Shown piece after piece: positions 17,334 through 26,555 of a DNA stretch of 64,000 nucleotides; the stretch's first letter is position 1; each line of letters opens with the position of its first letter. Source of the DNA: JAHIYU01 sp964476155 (GTDB lineage: Bacteria > Krumholzibacteriota > Krumholzibacteriia > LZORAL124-64-63); assembly GCA_964476155.1 (NCBI GenBank), contig CAYYYS010000010.1:1-64000 (forward strand), in the 5' to 3' direction. The notes under the pieces are model-generated. The model worked only from the letters and a program-made list of their open reading frames with translations. It did no database searches and was not told where the DNA came from. The translations under genes and the position numbers were made by a program.

Positions 17334-18992
17334 TTATTCTCCGTCGCGCAGGATGCCGATCAAGCGCCAGCCGTCGTCGCGACGGGCGTAGTGGGCTTCG
17401 GTGGGGGGGAGGGCGCGTTGGTCGGCGTCGAAGGCCGTCCAGTGGACCCGCAGGTAGTCGAGGTCCGCGAGGTTGTCGGGATGAGTCGTAACGGTCGGGA
17501 AGGTCGGCGTCGGTGTGATGGAGGTCACCAACGCGCTCGTACCATCGGTCATCTCAACGGTCCAGCTCAGCTCCGAGCGGGGAGAAGTCTCATCCAGCAC
17601 GATCGCGGCGCCGATCCAGAACCGGTTTGGCGTGACGGTCACGTTTTGCAGGTTGACGACCGGGGAGGCCTGTCGCAGCGCCCAGTCCACCGTCATGTCG
17701 CGCCGCTCCCTGAGAACCCGCGCCATGATCGTGGCGGCCGATGGGTCCGGAAACCGCCCCGCCTCCACCGCCGCGTCGATCATCTCATCCGTGATCCTGG
17801 CCAGGATCATCCCCGCCCAGAAAGCGTCGGCCGGATTACAGGCATGCAGATAGTCGTTCACATAGTTCGGCGACCAGTCGGACGGGTCGTAGCAAGCGGC
17901 GGTGAACAGCCCCACGTGGGGGTGCTCCGGTTCGCCAAGCCCCTCGTAGGGCCGGGCCAGCAGGCCGAGGGTCGGGATGCCCGAGACGATCTCACCCAGA
18001 TCGACGTCATAGGTATAACCGATGCGCGACTCGTGTCGCGCGGCCCAATAGCCGCCCAGGCAACCGTCGAAGTCCACCAGGTAGTGCCGGACGTGGCCCT
18101 CGCCCGCGTCGCCCACGTACAGATCGAGTGTGTTGTCGATCTTCTGGTCCACGTGCTGGAGCCAGGCGCCGAAGACGCGCAGGCCGCGCAGGCTGCGACG
18201 CCGCTCGTGCGCGATGGTGTCGTTGGAGTCGTCCTCGCGTGTGCCGACATAGGCGAAGCCGCCGAGGGGTCGTCCGTCCAGGAAGCGGCTCACCAGGGCG
18301 CGGACGCGGTCTCCGTGACGGGCCTGGGGCAGGGCCGTCAGCACGTCGTCGATGTCGTCGCGGGTCAGGGGGCGCTTATGCCCCAGTTCGTTCTTGGCCG
18401 AGGCGCCGCCGGCGATGAGTAGTGCGTCGGGGTTGAAATAGACGACCCGGTCGTCGGGCACGTGATACCCGGCCGCCCACAGCAACCGGCTGGATATGGC
18501 GCCGGCGGCGGTGGCGATGACCGGCGCGTCGGCCTTGTCGAACTTGCAGATGTAGCGGACACCGCGGCTGTCGCGAAAGTTGAAGCCCGGGTTGCGTCCG
18601 CCCACCTTGAGGCCTGTCACTTCCCAGGGCAGGAAGGCTTCGGGGCCGGGATCGCCGCCGCCCGGTCCCTGGCCCACCTGCTCGGCGGTCAGCGACCTTG
18701 TACGATTGGCGTACCAGCTCGAGTCGGGCACCCGGCCGAAGCGGTTCACGTCCAGGGCGGGCTCGGCGGGGGTGGGGTCGAGGCCCAGGCGCGCCTGGCG
18801 CAGGTAGAAATTGTCCAGGTGATGGGACATGCGCAGGAAGTCCTGTTCTTCCGGCATGGGGATGGCGGCGGTGTCGTCGATCACGGTGACTGCCGGCTCA
18901 TCGGTAAAGACCGGCGGTGCGGCGTGGTGTGAAGCGCACCCCGCCGCGAGCGCCAGGCCGGTGAGGGCGAGGATGAGTCTGATGATCGTCAT
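17334..18992 (-). CDS. Lipoprotein with atypical kinase-like domain
   Basis: A 552-residue exported protein with a clear lipobox LAAGC (Cys19). From about residue 128 it shows a pattern like HipA/FAM20-type atypical kinases: KVGGRNPGFNF then VRYICKFDK with a candidate ATP-binding Lys150; HVDQKIDNTLD (about 280-290) with Asp282 and Asn287 at catalytic-loop spacing; and HYLVDFDGCLGG (about 303-314) with Asp307/Asp309 in the metal-binding position. The last 120 residues look like a separate beta-rich domain. It is the third gene of a coupled trio, its ATG overlapping the stop of the Omp85-like barrel gene (ATGA). ATP would be needed outside the cytoplasm, and the first gene of the trio is an ATP/ADP-type carrier. 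The kinase fold is inferred from motif order only. Confidence 0.62.
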   Translation of the reverse strand: MTIIRLILALTGLALAAGCASHHAAPPVFTDEPAVTVIDDTAAIPMPEEQDFLRMSHHLDNFYLRQARLGLDPTPAEPALDVNRFGRVPDSSWYANRTRSLTAEQVGQGPGGGDPGPEAFLPWEVTGLKVGGRNPGFNFRDSRGVRYICKFDKADAPVIATAAGAISSRLLWAAGYHVPDDRVVYFNPDALLIAGGASAKNELGHKRPLTRDDIDDVLTALPQARHGDRVRALVSRFLDGRPLGGFAYVGTREDDSNDTIAHERRRSLRGLRVFGAWLQHVDQKIDNTLDLYVGDAGEGHVRHYLVDFDGCLGGYWAARHESRIGYTYDVDLGEIVSGIPTLGLLARPYEGLGEPEHPHVGLFTAACYDPSDWSPNYVNDYLHACNPADAFWAGMILARITDEMIDAAVEAGRFPDPSAATIMARVLRERRDMTVDWALRQASPVVNLQNVTVTPNRFWIGAAIVLDETSPRSELSWTVEMTDGTSALVTSITPTPTFPTVTTHPDNLADLDYLRVHWTAFDADQRALPPTEAHYARRDDGWRLIGILRDGE

Positions 18993-20332
18993 CGCTGTCT
19001 CCTCGGCGTCTGTCCGAAGACCGACCCCGTACCGATGTACAGGTGACCGCCTTCCTCGCTATGCGCATACTGGATCGTCAGGGTGCTCTCCCGGTAGCGG
19101 ACGGCCAGGGCGAAACCTCCCGAAACGTCGAAGCGGTCGGGTTTCACATCCTGCCAGTGTGGCGCGACCATGCCCCAGTCTCCGAAAACCCGGCCCTGCA
19201 GCCATGATGAAACCGGGTAATGGTATTCGACCGTACCCAGGCAGGCGTGCATGTCCCTGAACCGATCGCTCGCGAAGCCGCGCAAGGTGTAACGGCCGCC
19301 CAGGGCGGCCATTTCCGTGTAGGGTATGCGATCCGGCCTCGTCGCGCGCAGCCCCTCGGCGTAAAGGCGGATCGCCAAGGCCCGTCCCCGCCAGATATTG
19401 CGGTACAGTTGCACCTCGGCGCTGTAGTGGCGGTAGTCGTTGTCGTTTTCCGATGAGGCCAGGTTCACGCCGCCCACGAGTTGGACGTAGTGGCCGGCGG
19501 TCGAGAAGTCGCCGTCGTTGCGGGTATCGTGGGACAGGGCGAGTTCGAGGCCCTCGTAGCGGCTTATCGCTGCGGTGTTGTAGAGGTGCGGGAAGGTCGC
19601 CATGACCGTGGGGTGCTCGTCGTCGCCGATGTCTTCGAGGCCTTCGTCCGGTTCGTCGAGATCGGTGTGTCTTTGATAAAGCGACGTGGTGACCAGCCAG
19701 CCCTCGGTGGGGCGCACGTTCAGGGAGACCTCGTTGTGCACGAACTGCCGGTGGGCGTCGGTGCGCAGGTTGGGGCTGTCGGCGCCCAGGCCGTAGAAGG
19801 GTCGGTTGTCTTTGCGCTCGAAGCGGGTCAGAAACGACAGCCAGGTGTTGTCTTCGCGTCCGTGCAGGTACAGTGAGAAGATGTTGTTGCGGGGATTCAG
19901 ATAACCCGCGGTCAGTCCGTAGTCGATGCCGGTGCCGAGCCAGTCGCTGGATTCGGCGTGGAGGCCGATTATCGTCAGGCCCAGGCCGGACTCGTAGCCG
20001 AAACGCGCCGACAGCCGCGTATCCACGGGCTTGACGTTCCAGATGAAGAGACGCGAGATCCGTCGCACGATGTGGTGTTTCTCGTCCAGTTGGATCAGCC
20101 AATAGACGGGGCGTCCCGTCAACTCCACCAGGCCGTAGGGGACGTAGCCGATGGTGCGCAGAAAGCTCTGACCGCCGGTCGGATGGCTGGACAGGGGAGC
20201 AGTGACGCCTCGCAGGTGCCAGGCTTCCGTGGACGGCGGTGCGGTAACCGTGTCCGCTGCGGCGGTGGCGGCAGCGGCGACGCCGGACCCCAGGCAGACC
20301 AGTATCGCCAGGGCGATCAGGATCGTCTTCAT
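18989..20332 (-). CDS. Omp85/BamA-like outer-membrane barrel protein
   Basis: A 447-residue protein with a cleavable signal (MKTILIALAILVCLGSGVAAA) followed by amphipathic beta strands to the C-terminus. The segment GGRYTLRGFASDRFRD carries the R-G-F motif of the Omp85 lid loop, followed by YHYPVSSWLQGRVFGDWG as in BamA-like C-terminal strands. There is no room for a full set of POTRA domains, so this resembles the small surface-antigen type barrels. The start at 20332 overlaps the stop of the upstream carrier gene as ATGA; an upstream in-frame extension to 20392 is rejected. Its stop in turn overlaps the start of the kinase-like lipoprotein. Confidence 0.78.
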   Translation of the reverse strand: MKTILIALAILVCLGSGVAAAATAAADTVTAPPSTEAWHLRGVTAPLSSHPTGGQSFLRTIGYVPYGLVELTGRPVYWLIQLDEKHHIVRRISRLFIWNVKPVDTRLSARFGYESGLGLTIIGLHAESSDWLGTGIDYGLTAGYLNPRNNIFSLYLHGREDNTWLSFLTRFERKDNRPFYGLGADSPNLRTDAHRQFVHNEVSLNVRPTEGWLVTTSLYQRHTDLDEPDEGLEDIGDDEHPTVMATFPHLYNTAAISRYEGLELALSHDTRNDGDFSTAGHYVQLVGGVNLASSENDNDYRHYSAEVQLYRNIWRGRALAIRLYAEGLRATRPDRIPYTEMAALGGRYTLRGFASDRFRDMHACLGTVEYHYPVSSWLQGRVFGDWGMVAPHWQDVKPDRFDVSGGFALAVRYRESTLTIQYAHSEEGGHLYIGTGSVFGQTPRRQR

Positions 20333-21667
20333 GAGACGTCTTTCGTCAGGGTCTTGTAGCGCCGCCCGATCACCACGGCTACCAGGAGCCACACGGCTAT
20401 CAGGCCGATGTTGGTCAGGGCGAAATGACGGGTTGCAAAACCCAACGCGCCGCCGACGAAGACCACACCCGCCGACATCACGTCACCCGCCCGCACGAAG
20501 AACGTGTCGATGGCCTGCTTGCCCTGGTATTTGGCGTCGCGGCTCGTCGGCAGGAAGAGTGCCTGGCGCGTGGTGTTCTGCAGCGAGTAGTCGGTGGAGT
20601 TTTCGAAGATCTTGGCCACGCGGATGGCGCCGAGCACGGCTGTCGTGGCCATCAGCGCGTACCCGCCCAGTGCGATGATCGGCAGGACGAACAGGGCCTT
20701 GGCCACCCCCGCGTACTTGAGCACGCGCGAGACGGCGAAGAACTGCAGCAGGGCGGTTAGGGCGTTGACCCAGGTGAAGAACCCCGCGTAGAACCCGCCG
20801 ATCATCCGTTCGGCGGCCGCGCCGTCGCCGTGGGCGGCGCGGGCGATACCCTCCACCGTATTGCCGAGGATGAACTCGCCGTTGGTGTTGACGAGGTTCG
20901 CCATCAGCAGCATCAGGCCGATCGACAGGAGGTAGCGGTCGCGCAGCACGAGTCGCAGACCGTCGCGTGAGGTGTCGGCGTCGGATGTTTCCGGTTCGGG
21001 CTCCTGTGCCGACGCACGTTCCAGGGCCGAGAGTTCCCGTCGGTTCACGAGGTTGGTGATCAGCAGACAGCCGCCGAGCAACGTCGCCGAGACGAGCATG
21101 ATCTCGAAGGATCCGATCCCGAGGTCGTATGAGGCGTCCCGCCAGCCACGAGCCGCAGACCGCACCGCTGGTGCTGCCCACGGCCACCAGCGGGAAGAGC
21201 CGCTTGCCCTGGGCGCTGTCGTAGATGTCGTTGGCGAAGGACCAGGCCTGGGCGATGGTCATCAGGCTGAAGATGCCCACCCAGATGAAGAAAACCACGC
21301 CCAGATACGGCACTTTCAGGCGGGCCAGGACGTAGAACAGTGCCAGGTTCGCCATGAAGAAGGCGGTGACGCGGTTGATCAGCCGCACCCGGTTCATCCG
21401 GATCACGAGCGTGCTGTAGAGGGGGACCACTCCGAGCAGCAGCACGGCCTGGGCCGCGGCCGTGTAGCTCTTTACTTCGGCGCCGCCGCCCATCAGGATC
21501 AGCGGCTCGCGGACGGTCTTGAGCAGATAGTAGGCCGTCAACAGCAGGAAGAGGTTCAGCATGAGCAGCAGCGCGGTACCGGACTCGCCCTGTCTGACCT
21601 CGGTGAACAGGCTGAGCAGGCGTCTCGGCCAGTCGTCGGTACGCGACCCCTTCGATGTAATCGACAT
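20329..21667 (-). pseudogene. ATP/ADP (NTP/NDP) exchange transporter, MFS-like, interrupted by a frameshift
   Basis: The N-terminal half starts at ATG 21667 and reads LLMLNLFLLLTAYYLLKTVREPLIL, then several helices up to VGSTSGAVCGSWLAG. The C-terminal half continues in another frame from about 21165 (LGIGSFEIMLVSATLLGG onward) to the stop at 20329. Both halves match the bacterial TLC/ATP-ADP carrier-like family, and joined they give a normal length of about 440 residues with about 12 helices. Skipping one base in the run around 21118-21140, perhaps one C of a CC pair, restores the frame. So this is either a real inactivating frameshift or an assembly error. The stop overlaps the start of the barrel gene. 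Confidence 0.75.
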
Positions 21668-21876
21668 TCATGGCTCCCGGTTGGAGTTGTTGTTCCAGAA
21701 GCTACGCCAAGACTCTTCGGTATGCACGCGGCTTTCGTGTCGGCGCGCTATGGGTCGTGACGGACCGTGCGGACGCAACGTGGTCAGGGGCGGGGGCATG
21801 TGTTAACGTTTCCACACCGTGCGGCGAGCCTGCGGCCTCGCACCGGCAAGGAATTAAAGTTTTCAGGAGGTTTCTC

Positions 21877-22425
21877 ATGACTCGTGGTGTCGATAGGCGT
21901 GTGATTGTTTCCGTTTTCGCGGTTTTTCTGCCGTTGCTCATGAGCGGTTGCGGTGAACCCTCCGGTCCGGTCCTGATCGGATCGTACCCAATGGACAACC
22001 GGGACGGGCTGTTGGCCGACCAGGAAATCGTCGATATCGATACCGAGGTCAGCGCCGACGGCGGCGGTTCTTTACACATCTATGCCGAAGACCGGACGCT
22101 CGTGAACCTCTATGAGCTTTCGACCGAGTCCGTCGAGGGCAACGCTCTGGTCGCACGATGTCAGGTGAAGAGCGAGAGTCTCAGCGGCTGGACGACTTTC
22201 GAATTATGGGTCTTCCCGGAGGACGGTCCGGTGCGTAGCATACTAAGGATAAGTGAGGATATCGGTCGTACGCGGGATTGGCAGGAAGTCGAAGTGGTTT
22301 TCCCGCTCCGAGACAACGAAACCTCACCCAAGAAGCTGCGCTTGGCGTTGAACCTGGGCGGTCGTGGCCACCTCTGGATCGATGACCTGCAGATCTTCTC
22401 GACGCGAATTCAGGAACAGGACTAG
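21877..22425 (+). CDS. Lipoprotein of unknown function
   Basis: A 182-residue protein with a lipoprotein signal ending LMSGC (about residue 22). The remainder is beta-rich, with features like a carbohydrate-binding or jelly-roll domain: SLHIYAEDRTLVNLYELS, WTTFELWVFPEDG, and a closing LALNLGGRGHLWIDDLQIF that resembles the end of many CBM-like domains. That likeness is weak. ATG 21877 follows AGGAGG. It lies three bases before a quinone reductase gene and starts a four-gene operon. Confidence 0.75.
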   Translation: MTRGVDRRVIVSVFAVFLPLLMSGCGEPSGPVLIGSYPMDNRDGLLADQEIVDIDTEVSADGGGSLHIYAEDRTLVNLYELSTESVEGNALVARCQVKSESLSGWTTFELWVFPEDGPVRSILRISEDIGRTRDWQEVEVVFPLRDNETSPKKLRLALNLGGRGHLWIDDLQIFSTRIQEQD

Positions 22426-22428
22426 GCG

Positions 22429-23505
22429 ATGCGCCAGGTCTGGATCACCCGTACCGGCGAGCCCGAGGTCATGGAGCCGCGCGAAGCGACGGATCCGCGA
22501 CCCGGCCCGGGAACTGTCCGTGTGCGCGTGGATGCTGCGGGCGTGAACTTTGCCGACGTCATGATCCGGATCGGACTGTATCCCGACGCGCCTGATCTGC
22601 CGCTGGTTCCCGGCTACGAGGTGGCCGGTGTCATCGATGCCGTTGGCGAGGGAGTCCCGGAGGCCCGCGATGGTGAGCGCGTGATGGCGTTCTGCACCTT
22701 CGGCGGCTATACAGACGTGGTCTGTGTCCCTTCGCGCCACGCCTATCGCCTGCCGGAGGCCCTGTCGATCCCGGAGGCCGCGGCGTTGCCGGTCAACTAT
22801 CTCACGGCCTACCAGATGCTCGAAGTGATGGCGCCGCCGTCCGCGGACGAAACGGTCCTGATCCACGGCGCCGCGGGCGGAGTGGGCCTGGCCGCGATCG
22901 AGCTGGCCCGCAACCGGGGTGCACGCGTTCTGGGCAGCGCCTCACCGTCGAAACACGACTTTCTGCGCGCCCGCGGCGTGGACTTCTGTCTGGATTCCCG
23001 GCAACGCACCTTCGCGGCCGACGTCCGCGCGGCCACGGGCGGACGGGGCGCCGACGTGGTGCTCGAGGCCCGACACGGCCGCTGGATCCGCGAGAGCTAC
23101 GCGGCCCTGGCGCCGGCGGGTCGGCTGGTGCTCTTCGGCTTCGCCGACGCGGCCCGGTCCAAGCGGGGGAGTCGTCTGGCCGCGCTGCGCACTCTGGCCG
23201 GCGTACCCTGGCTCGCCCTGAATCCCATCCGGCTGATGAACGACAACAAGGCCGTCATGGGCGTCAACCTCGCGCGCATGTGGGAGGAGCAGGATCGCGT
23301 GGCCGTGTGGATGACCCGTCTGCTCGACTGGGCGGGTGAGGGGCTAATCCGTCCCCATGTCGACCGCGTCTTCGCGCTCACGGACGCGCCGCGCGCCCAT
23401 CATTACCTGCAGGATCGACGCAACCGGGGCAAGGTGCTGCTGGCCGGCGATGACGCCGTCGCCGCGGGGCGGATCATGGTGTCGCCCGGGGAGGAACCGG
23501 CATGA
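22429..23505 (+). CDS. Zinc-type/quinone oxidoreductase (MDR superfamily, VAT1-like)
   Basis: A 358-residue NADPH-dependent quinone reductase-like enzyme. It has the GroES-like half with GVNFADVMIRIGLYP (about 38-52) and PGYEVAGVIDAVGEGV, then the Rossmann motif IHGAAGGVGLAAIELA (about 145-160). The segment KAVMGVNLARMWEE (about 274-287) matches VAT1-type reductases. No structural-zinc cysteine cluster is present, as expected for quinone reductases. It overlaps the next gene by four bases (ATGA). Confidence 0.88.
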   Translation: MRQVWITRTGEPEVMEPREATDPRPGPGTVRVRVDAAGVNFADVMIRIGLYPDAPDLPLVPGYEVAGVIDAVGEGVPEARDGERVMAFCTFGGYTDVVCVPSRHAYRLPEALSIPEAAALPVNYLTAYQMLEVMAPPSADETVLIHGAAGGVGLAAIELARNRGARVLGSASPSKHDFLRARGVDFCLDSRQRTFAADVRAATGGRGADVVLEARHGRWIRESYAALAPAGRLVLFGFADAARSKRGSRLAALRTLAGVPWLALNPIRLMNDNKAVMGVNLARMWEEQDRVAVWMTRLLDWAGEGLIRPHVDRVFALTDAPRAHHYLQDRRNRGKVLLAGDDAVAAGRIMVSPGEEPA

Positions 23506-24260
23506 AGATGTCCGCCTGCCTGATCACCCGCGATGCGGCTGCCACGCTCGACGTCTGCCTCGCATCGCTGGATTTCGTGGAAGAGATCGTCGTCCTGGAT
23601 CACGGTTCCACGGACGAGACTCGCGAGATCTGCGCACGGTACGACGCACGGGTCATCAGCGGCGAGTTCGCGGGCTTCGGGGCGGCCAAGGCGGCCGTCA
23701 CCGCGGCGGCGAGCAATAACTGGGTCCTGAGCATCGATGCCGACGAGGAAGTCACGCCTGAACTGAGAGCCGCTCTCGTGGCCCTGCCCGAGACACCGGC
23801 AACCGCCGCCTTCGCCGTCAATCGATTGCCCCGTTTCCTGGGACGCTGGATGCGTCACAGCGGCTGGCATCCCGACTGGGTGGTGCGGCTCTTCGACCGT
23901 GACCGAGCCGGCTTCAACGACCTCAAGGTCCACGAGAGCGTGGTGACGGACGGTCCGGTCGCGCGACTCGACGGGATGTTGCTTCACTATGCCTACGAGG
24001 ACCTGCACCAGTGGGTGGAGAAGCAGAACCGCTACTCCTCGCTGGCCGCCGCGGAGGCGGTCGCAACCGGCCGACGCGGCTCGGTGGGCCGCGCGATAGT
24101 CAGGGGGCACCTGGCGTTCCTGCGCACGTACATTCTCAAGCAGGGCTGGCGCGACGGCGCGCACGGTCTGGCGCTTTGCCTGTTGACCGGCGGCGCCACC
24201 TTCGTCAAGCACCTCAAGATCTGGCTCGCGACGCGAGACCGGGAGGTCGAGCATTCATGA
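23502..24260 (+). CDS. Family 2 glycosyltransferase (WaaE/LgtF-like)
   Basis: A 252-residue GT-A fold transferase. The N-terminus MKMSACLITRDAAATLDVCLASLDFVEEIVVLDHGSTDET is a typical GT2 opening, and the metal-binding motif is DADEE near residues 80-84. Later HSGWHPDWVVRLFDR and KVHESV match LPS core glucosyl/heptosyl-modifying enzymes of the WaaE/LgtF group. It probably acts on the cytoplasmic side of the inner membrane in lipopolysaccharide core or other glycan synthesis. Both ends overlap neighbours by four bases, so it is part of a tight operon. Confidence 0.88.
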   Translation: MKMSACLITRDAAATLDVCLASLDFVEEIVVLDHGSTDETREICARYDARVISGEFAGFGAAKAAVTAAASNNWVLSIDADEEVTPELRAALVALPETPATAAFAVNRLPRFLGRWMRHSGWHPDWVVRLFDRDRAGFNDLKVHESVVTDGPVARLDGMLLHYAYEDLHQWVEKQNRYSSLAAAEAVATGRRGSVGRAIVRGHLAFLRTYILKQGWRDGAHGLALCLLTGGATFVKHLKIWLATRDREVEHS

Positions 24261-25369
24261 GAACCCCGTTGCTGACCGTTTCCCTGCTGGTTGTGCTGCT
24301 GACGGTCGTTGCCGTCGCATCGGCCCAGCCTGCGGGCACGCCCACCGAGCAGCTGGCCGCCATCAAGGTCCAGATCGACACGGCCAAGGATCTGGGCGCC
24401 CAGAAACGGTGCCCTGTCTTCTACGACTCGGCGAACGAGGCCTACAAGTCGGCCGAAAACATGATCGTGGGTGATCCTCCCGACGGATCCGGACGTGCCG
24501 GCGCCGCCTTGGCCGAGGCCCGCTTTCAGGCGCAGCGACTGCTCCATCGCGCCCGCTTCATCCAGGAGTTGCGCGACGAGCGCTACGGATGGGAAGAGGC
24601 CGCCGAGACCTATGACCGTCTCGTCGGCAGCATCGCCACCATCGCCGGCCTGGAGATGGACCCGGTCCTGAACGGTCCCGAGGCGGGTCGAGCCCTGATC
24701 GACGCGCTTGATCAGCGTTTGCGGATCCAGCGTACCCACTGCGACTCCCTGGCGATGGTCAATCGGGGTCTGCAGATCTGGGTGGACGCCGAACGCGCCG
24801 TGAGCGACTCGACCATCACGGGTCTGCGTGTGGAGGTCACCGATCTGCGTCATCAGCTCTGGGATATGGAACTGCGCGCGGGGGTCGCCGAAGCCGATCG
24901 TTCCGCGGCCGAGGACAAGGTCCGACGGGCCCGCGAGCGTGAGGAACTGGTGCAGAGTCTCGGCGATCTTTTTGCCGAGGAGGAGGGCGTGATCACCCTG
25001 ACGCCGGCGGGCGACGTGCATGTCCGGCTGCACGGATTGAAGTTCGCGTCGGGCAGTTCATGGCTGAACCCGAGCTACGATCCCCTGCTCGACAAGCTGG
25101 TCGAGGTGATCGTCAAATTCCCGAACGCGCCGGTCCGTGTCGAGGGTCACACCGATGATTCGGGACCGCGGACGGGTAATCTTCGTCTGAGCGAAGCGCG
25201 TGCCCGGGCCGTCGCCGGTGTGCTGGCCGAAAAACTCGAGCGTCCCGCCGAGACCTTCGAGGCCCTGGGCATGGGGCCGGATCATCCCGTTGCGGCCAAC
25301 AGCACGGTCGAAGGCCGCACTCGCAACCGCCGCATCGAAGTGCTGATCAAGGCGGGCGAGTCACAGTAG
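24257..25369 (+). CDS. OmpA-family peptidoglycan-binding protein
   Basis: A 370-residue exported protein: signal peptide about 1-22, then a long helical, coiled-coil-prone region (about 25-240), then a C-terminal OmpA domain (about 255-368). In that domain VRVEGHTDDSGPRTGNLRLSEARARAV and RTRNRRIEVLI hold the Asp and Arg that bind the diaminopimelate of peptidoglycan. The start at 24257 overlaps the preceding stop. The frame is open further upstream, but only as a shadow of the glycosyltransferase. Confidence 0.88.
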   Translation: MRTPLLTVSLLVVLLTVVAVASAQPAGTPTEQLAAIKVQIDTAKDLGAQKRCPVFYDSANEAYKSAENMIVGDPPDGSGRAGAALAEARFQAQRLLHRARFIQELRDERYGWEEAAETYDRLVGSIATIAGLEMDPVLNGPEAGRALIDALDQRLRIQRTHCDSLAMVNRGLQIWVDAERAVSDSTITGLRVEVTDLRHQLWDMELRAGVAEADRSAAEDKVRRAREREELVQSLGDLFAEEEGVITLTPAGDVHVRLHGLKFASGSSWLNPSYDPLLDKLVEVIVKFPNAPVRVEGHTDDSGPRTGNLRLSEARARAVAGVLAEKLERPAETFEALGMGPDHPVAANSTVEGRTRNRRIEVLIKAGESQ

Positions 25370-25429
25370 CGGAAGGAACTTGCCAATAGCTTGTCAGGGG
25401 TTTCGGGCGCCGGTCTTGCGCACGGTCGC

Positions 25430-26017
25430 CTAGGGGAGCTTGCGACCCGGATGGGGATTTTCCTTCAGGATGTCCGCCACGGCGTTGAAATCGTAGGTCT
25501 TGGCGATCCTCAACAACTCGAAAAAGATCATCTCCGTCGTCATGATCTGCACGCCGATATCGCGCATGTACGCCAATCCCAGATTACGATTGCTTACCTG
25601 GCGGGACGAGACCGCGTCGGCCGCCACGACCACCTGATACCCGTCCTCGAGCAGGTCCCGCGCCGTCTGGTAGACGCAGACGTGGCTCTCGATGCCGCAC
25701 AGGATGACCTGTTCGCGGTGAGTGGCCTTGAGCTTGGACATGAAGATGTGATCGCCGGCACAGGAGAAGGAGATCTTCTCGATGGGTTCCACGCGGGGGA
25801 CGAGATCGCTCAGGGCCGAGACGGTGGGCCCCAGTTTCTGGGAGTAGTGCTCGGTCATCAGGACGGGCATGCAGAGCCGGTCGGAGAAACGGATCAGGCG
25901 AGACGAATTCGCGACCACGATATCCATCTCGTGGATCAGGGGCTGGAAGAGTTTCTGAATGTCTATGACTACCAGGGCGGTGTTGTTCTTGTCGAGCCGT
26001 TTCGGTGGTTTGGCCAT
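25430..26017 (-). CDS. Isochorismatase-like cysteine hydrolase
   Basis: A 195-residue soluble hydrolase. The triad positions are visible: Asp in LVVIDIQ (about residue 19), Lys in IEKISFSC (about 81), and Cys in CGIESHVCV (about 115). It resembles the ISOC1/YcaC-type group whose substrates are mostly unknown. It follows the DUF6125 gene by 20 bases and ends the phospholipase D - DUF6125 - hydrolase operon. Confidence 0.85.
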   Translation of the reverse strand: MAKPPKRLDKNNTALVVIDIQKLFQPLIHEMDIVVANSSRLIRFSDRLCMPVLMTEHYSQKLGPTVSALSDLVPRVEPIEKISFSCAGDHIFMSKLKATHREQVILCGIESHVCVYQTARDLLEDGYQVVVAADAVSSRQVSNRNLGLAYMRDIGVQIMTTEMIFFELLRIAKTYDFNAVADILKENPHPGRKLP

Positions 26018-26037
26018 ACGGAACCCTCTTCGTGACT

Positions 26038-26553
26038 CTATTTACCCAGCCTGAATTCCCATCGGCAATACCAATCTACCGGGTGCGGGTCGGGAGGGCA
26101 ACCCAGACATTCGACCGTGAGGCGCGGGTCCACGGTCTCGGCGAAGGTCCGGTACTCCACCAGACCGACTTCCTTGCAGGGGAAGTCGGCCAAGCCATGT
26201 CGGGCCCGAGCCGATTGCACGCGGCACTCGCTCATCTGGAAGATGCAGTGGGTGTCGCTCTGCTCGACGACCTCCTGCCGGTTGAGCAGGGCGTAGAGCC
26301 GGTGGTCCAGACATCGGATCAGGGCGGGAATGCCGCCGCCGGGCTCGATACCGAGCCTTTTCATGATACGCTTGGCCTCGATGGGCGCAAACCGCGCCCA
26401 GGCGTTGGCGTCGTGGGCCATGGCCTCGGCCATTCCGCGCTTTTTATCGACGGACTGGAACCACAAGCCATCGTGGGCCAGCCAGAGCTTGGCGGCATCT
26501 TCCAGCCAGGTGATGATCTCCTCGCGCGACAGGCTGTCCAGGCGATCGCTCAT
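26038..26553 (-). CDS. DUF6125-like cytoplasmic protein
   Basis: A 171-residue protein with the pattern I associate with DUF6125: LWLAHDGLWFQSVDKKRGMAEA near 24-45, RIMKRLGIEPGGG, LYALLNRQEV, and a C-terminal cysteine-containing part CRVQSARARHGLADFPCKEVGLVEYRTFAE...CLGCPPDPHP..WYCRWEF. The conserved cysteines suggest metal binding. No function is established. Its ATG follows the phospholipase stop by two bases, and the ribosome site AAGGAG lies within that upstream gene. Confidence 0.7.
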   Translation of the reverse strand: MSDRLDSLSREEIITWLEDAAKLWLAHDGLWFQSVDKKRGMAEAMAHDANAWARFAPIEAKRIMKRLGIEPGGGIPALIRCLDHRLYALLNRQEVVEQSDTHCIFQMSECRVQSARARHGLADFPCKEVGLVEYRTFAETVDPRLTVECLGCPPDPHPVDWYCRWEFRLGK

Positions 26554-26555
26554 CG

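Noticed and set aside
20483..21120. Continuation of the carrier's first frame past the frameshift
   Set aside because: After SWLAGRLIR the residues become Arg/Pro-rich and unlike the family, while the other frame continues the carrier exactly.
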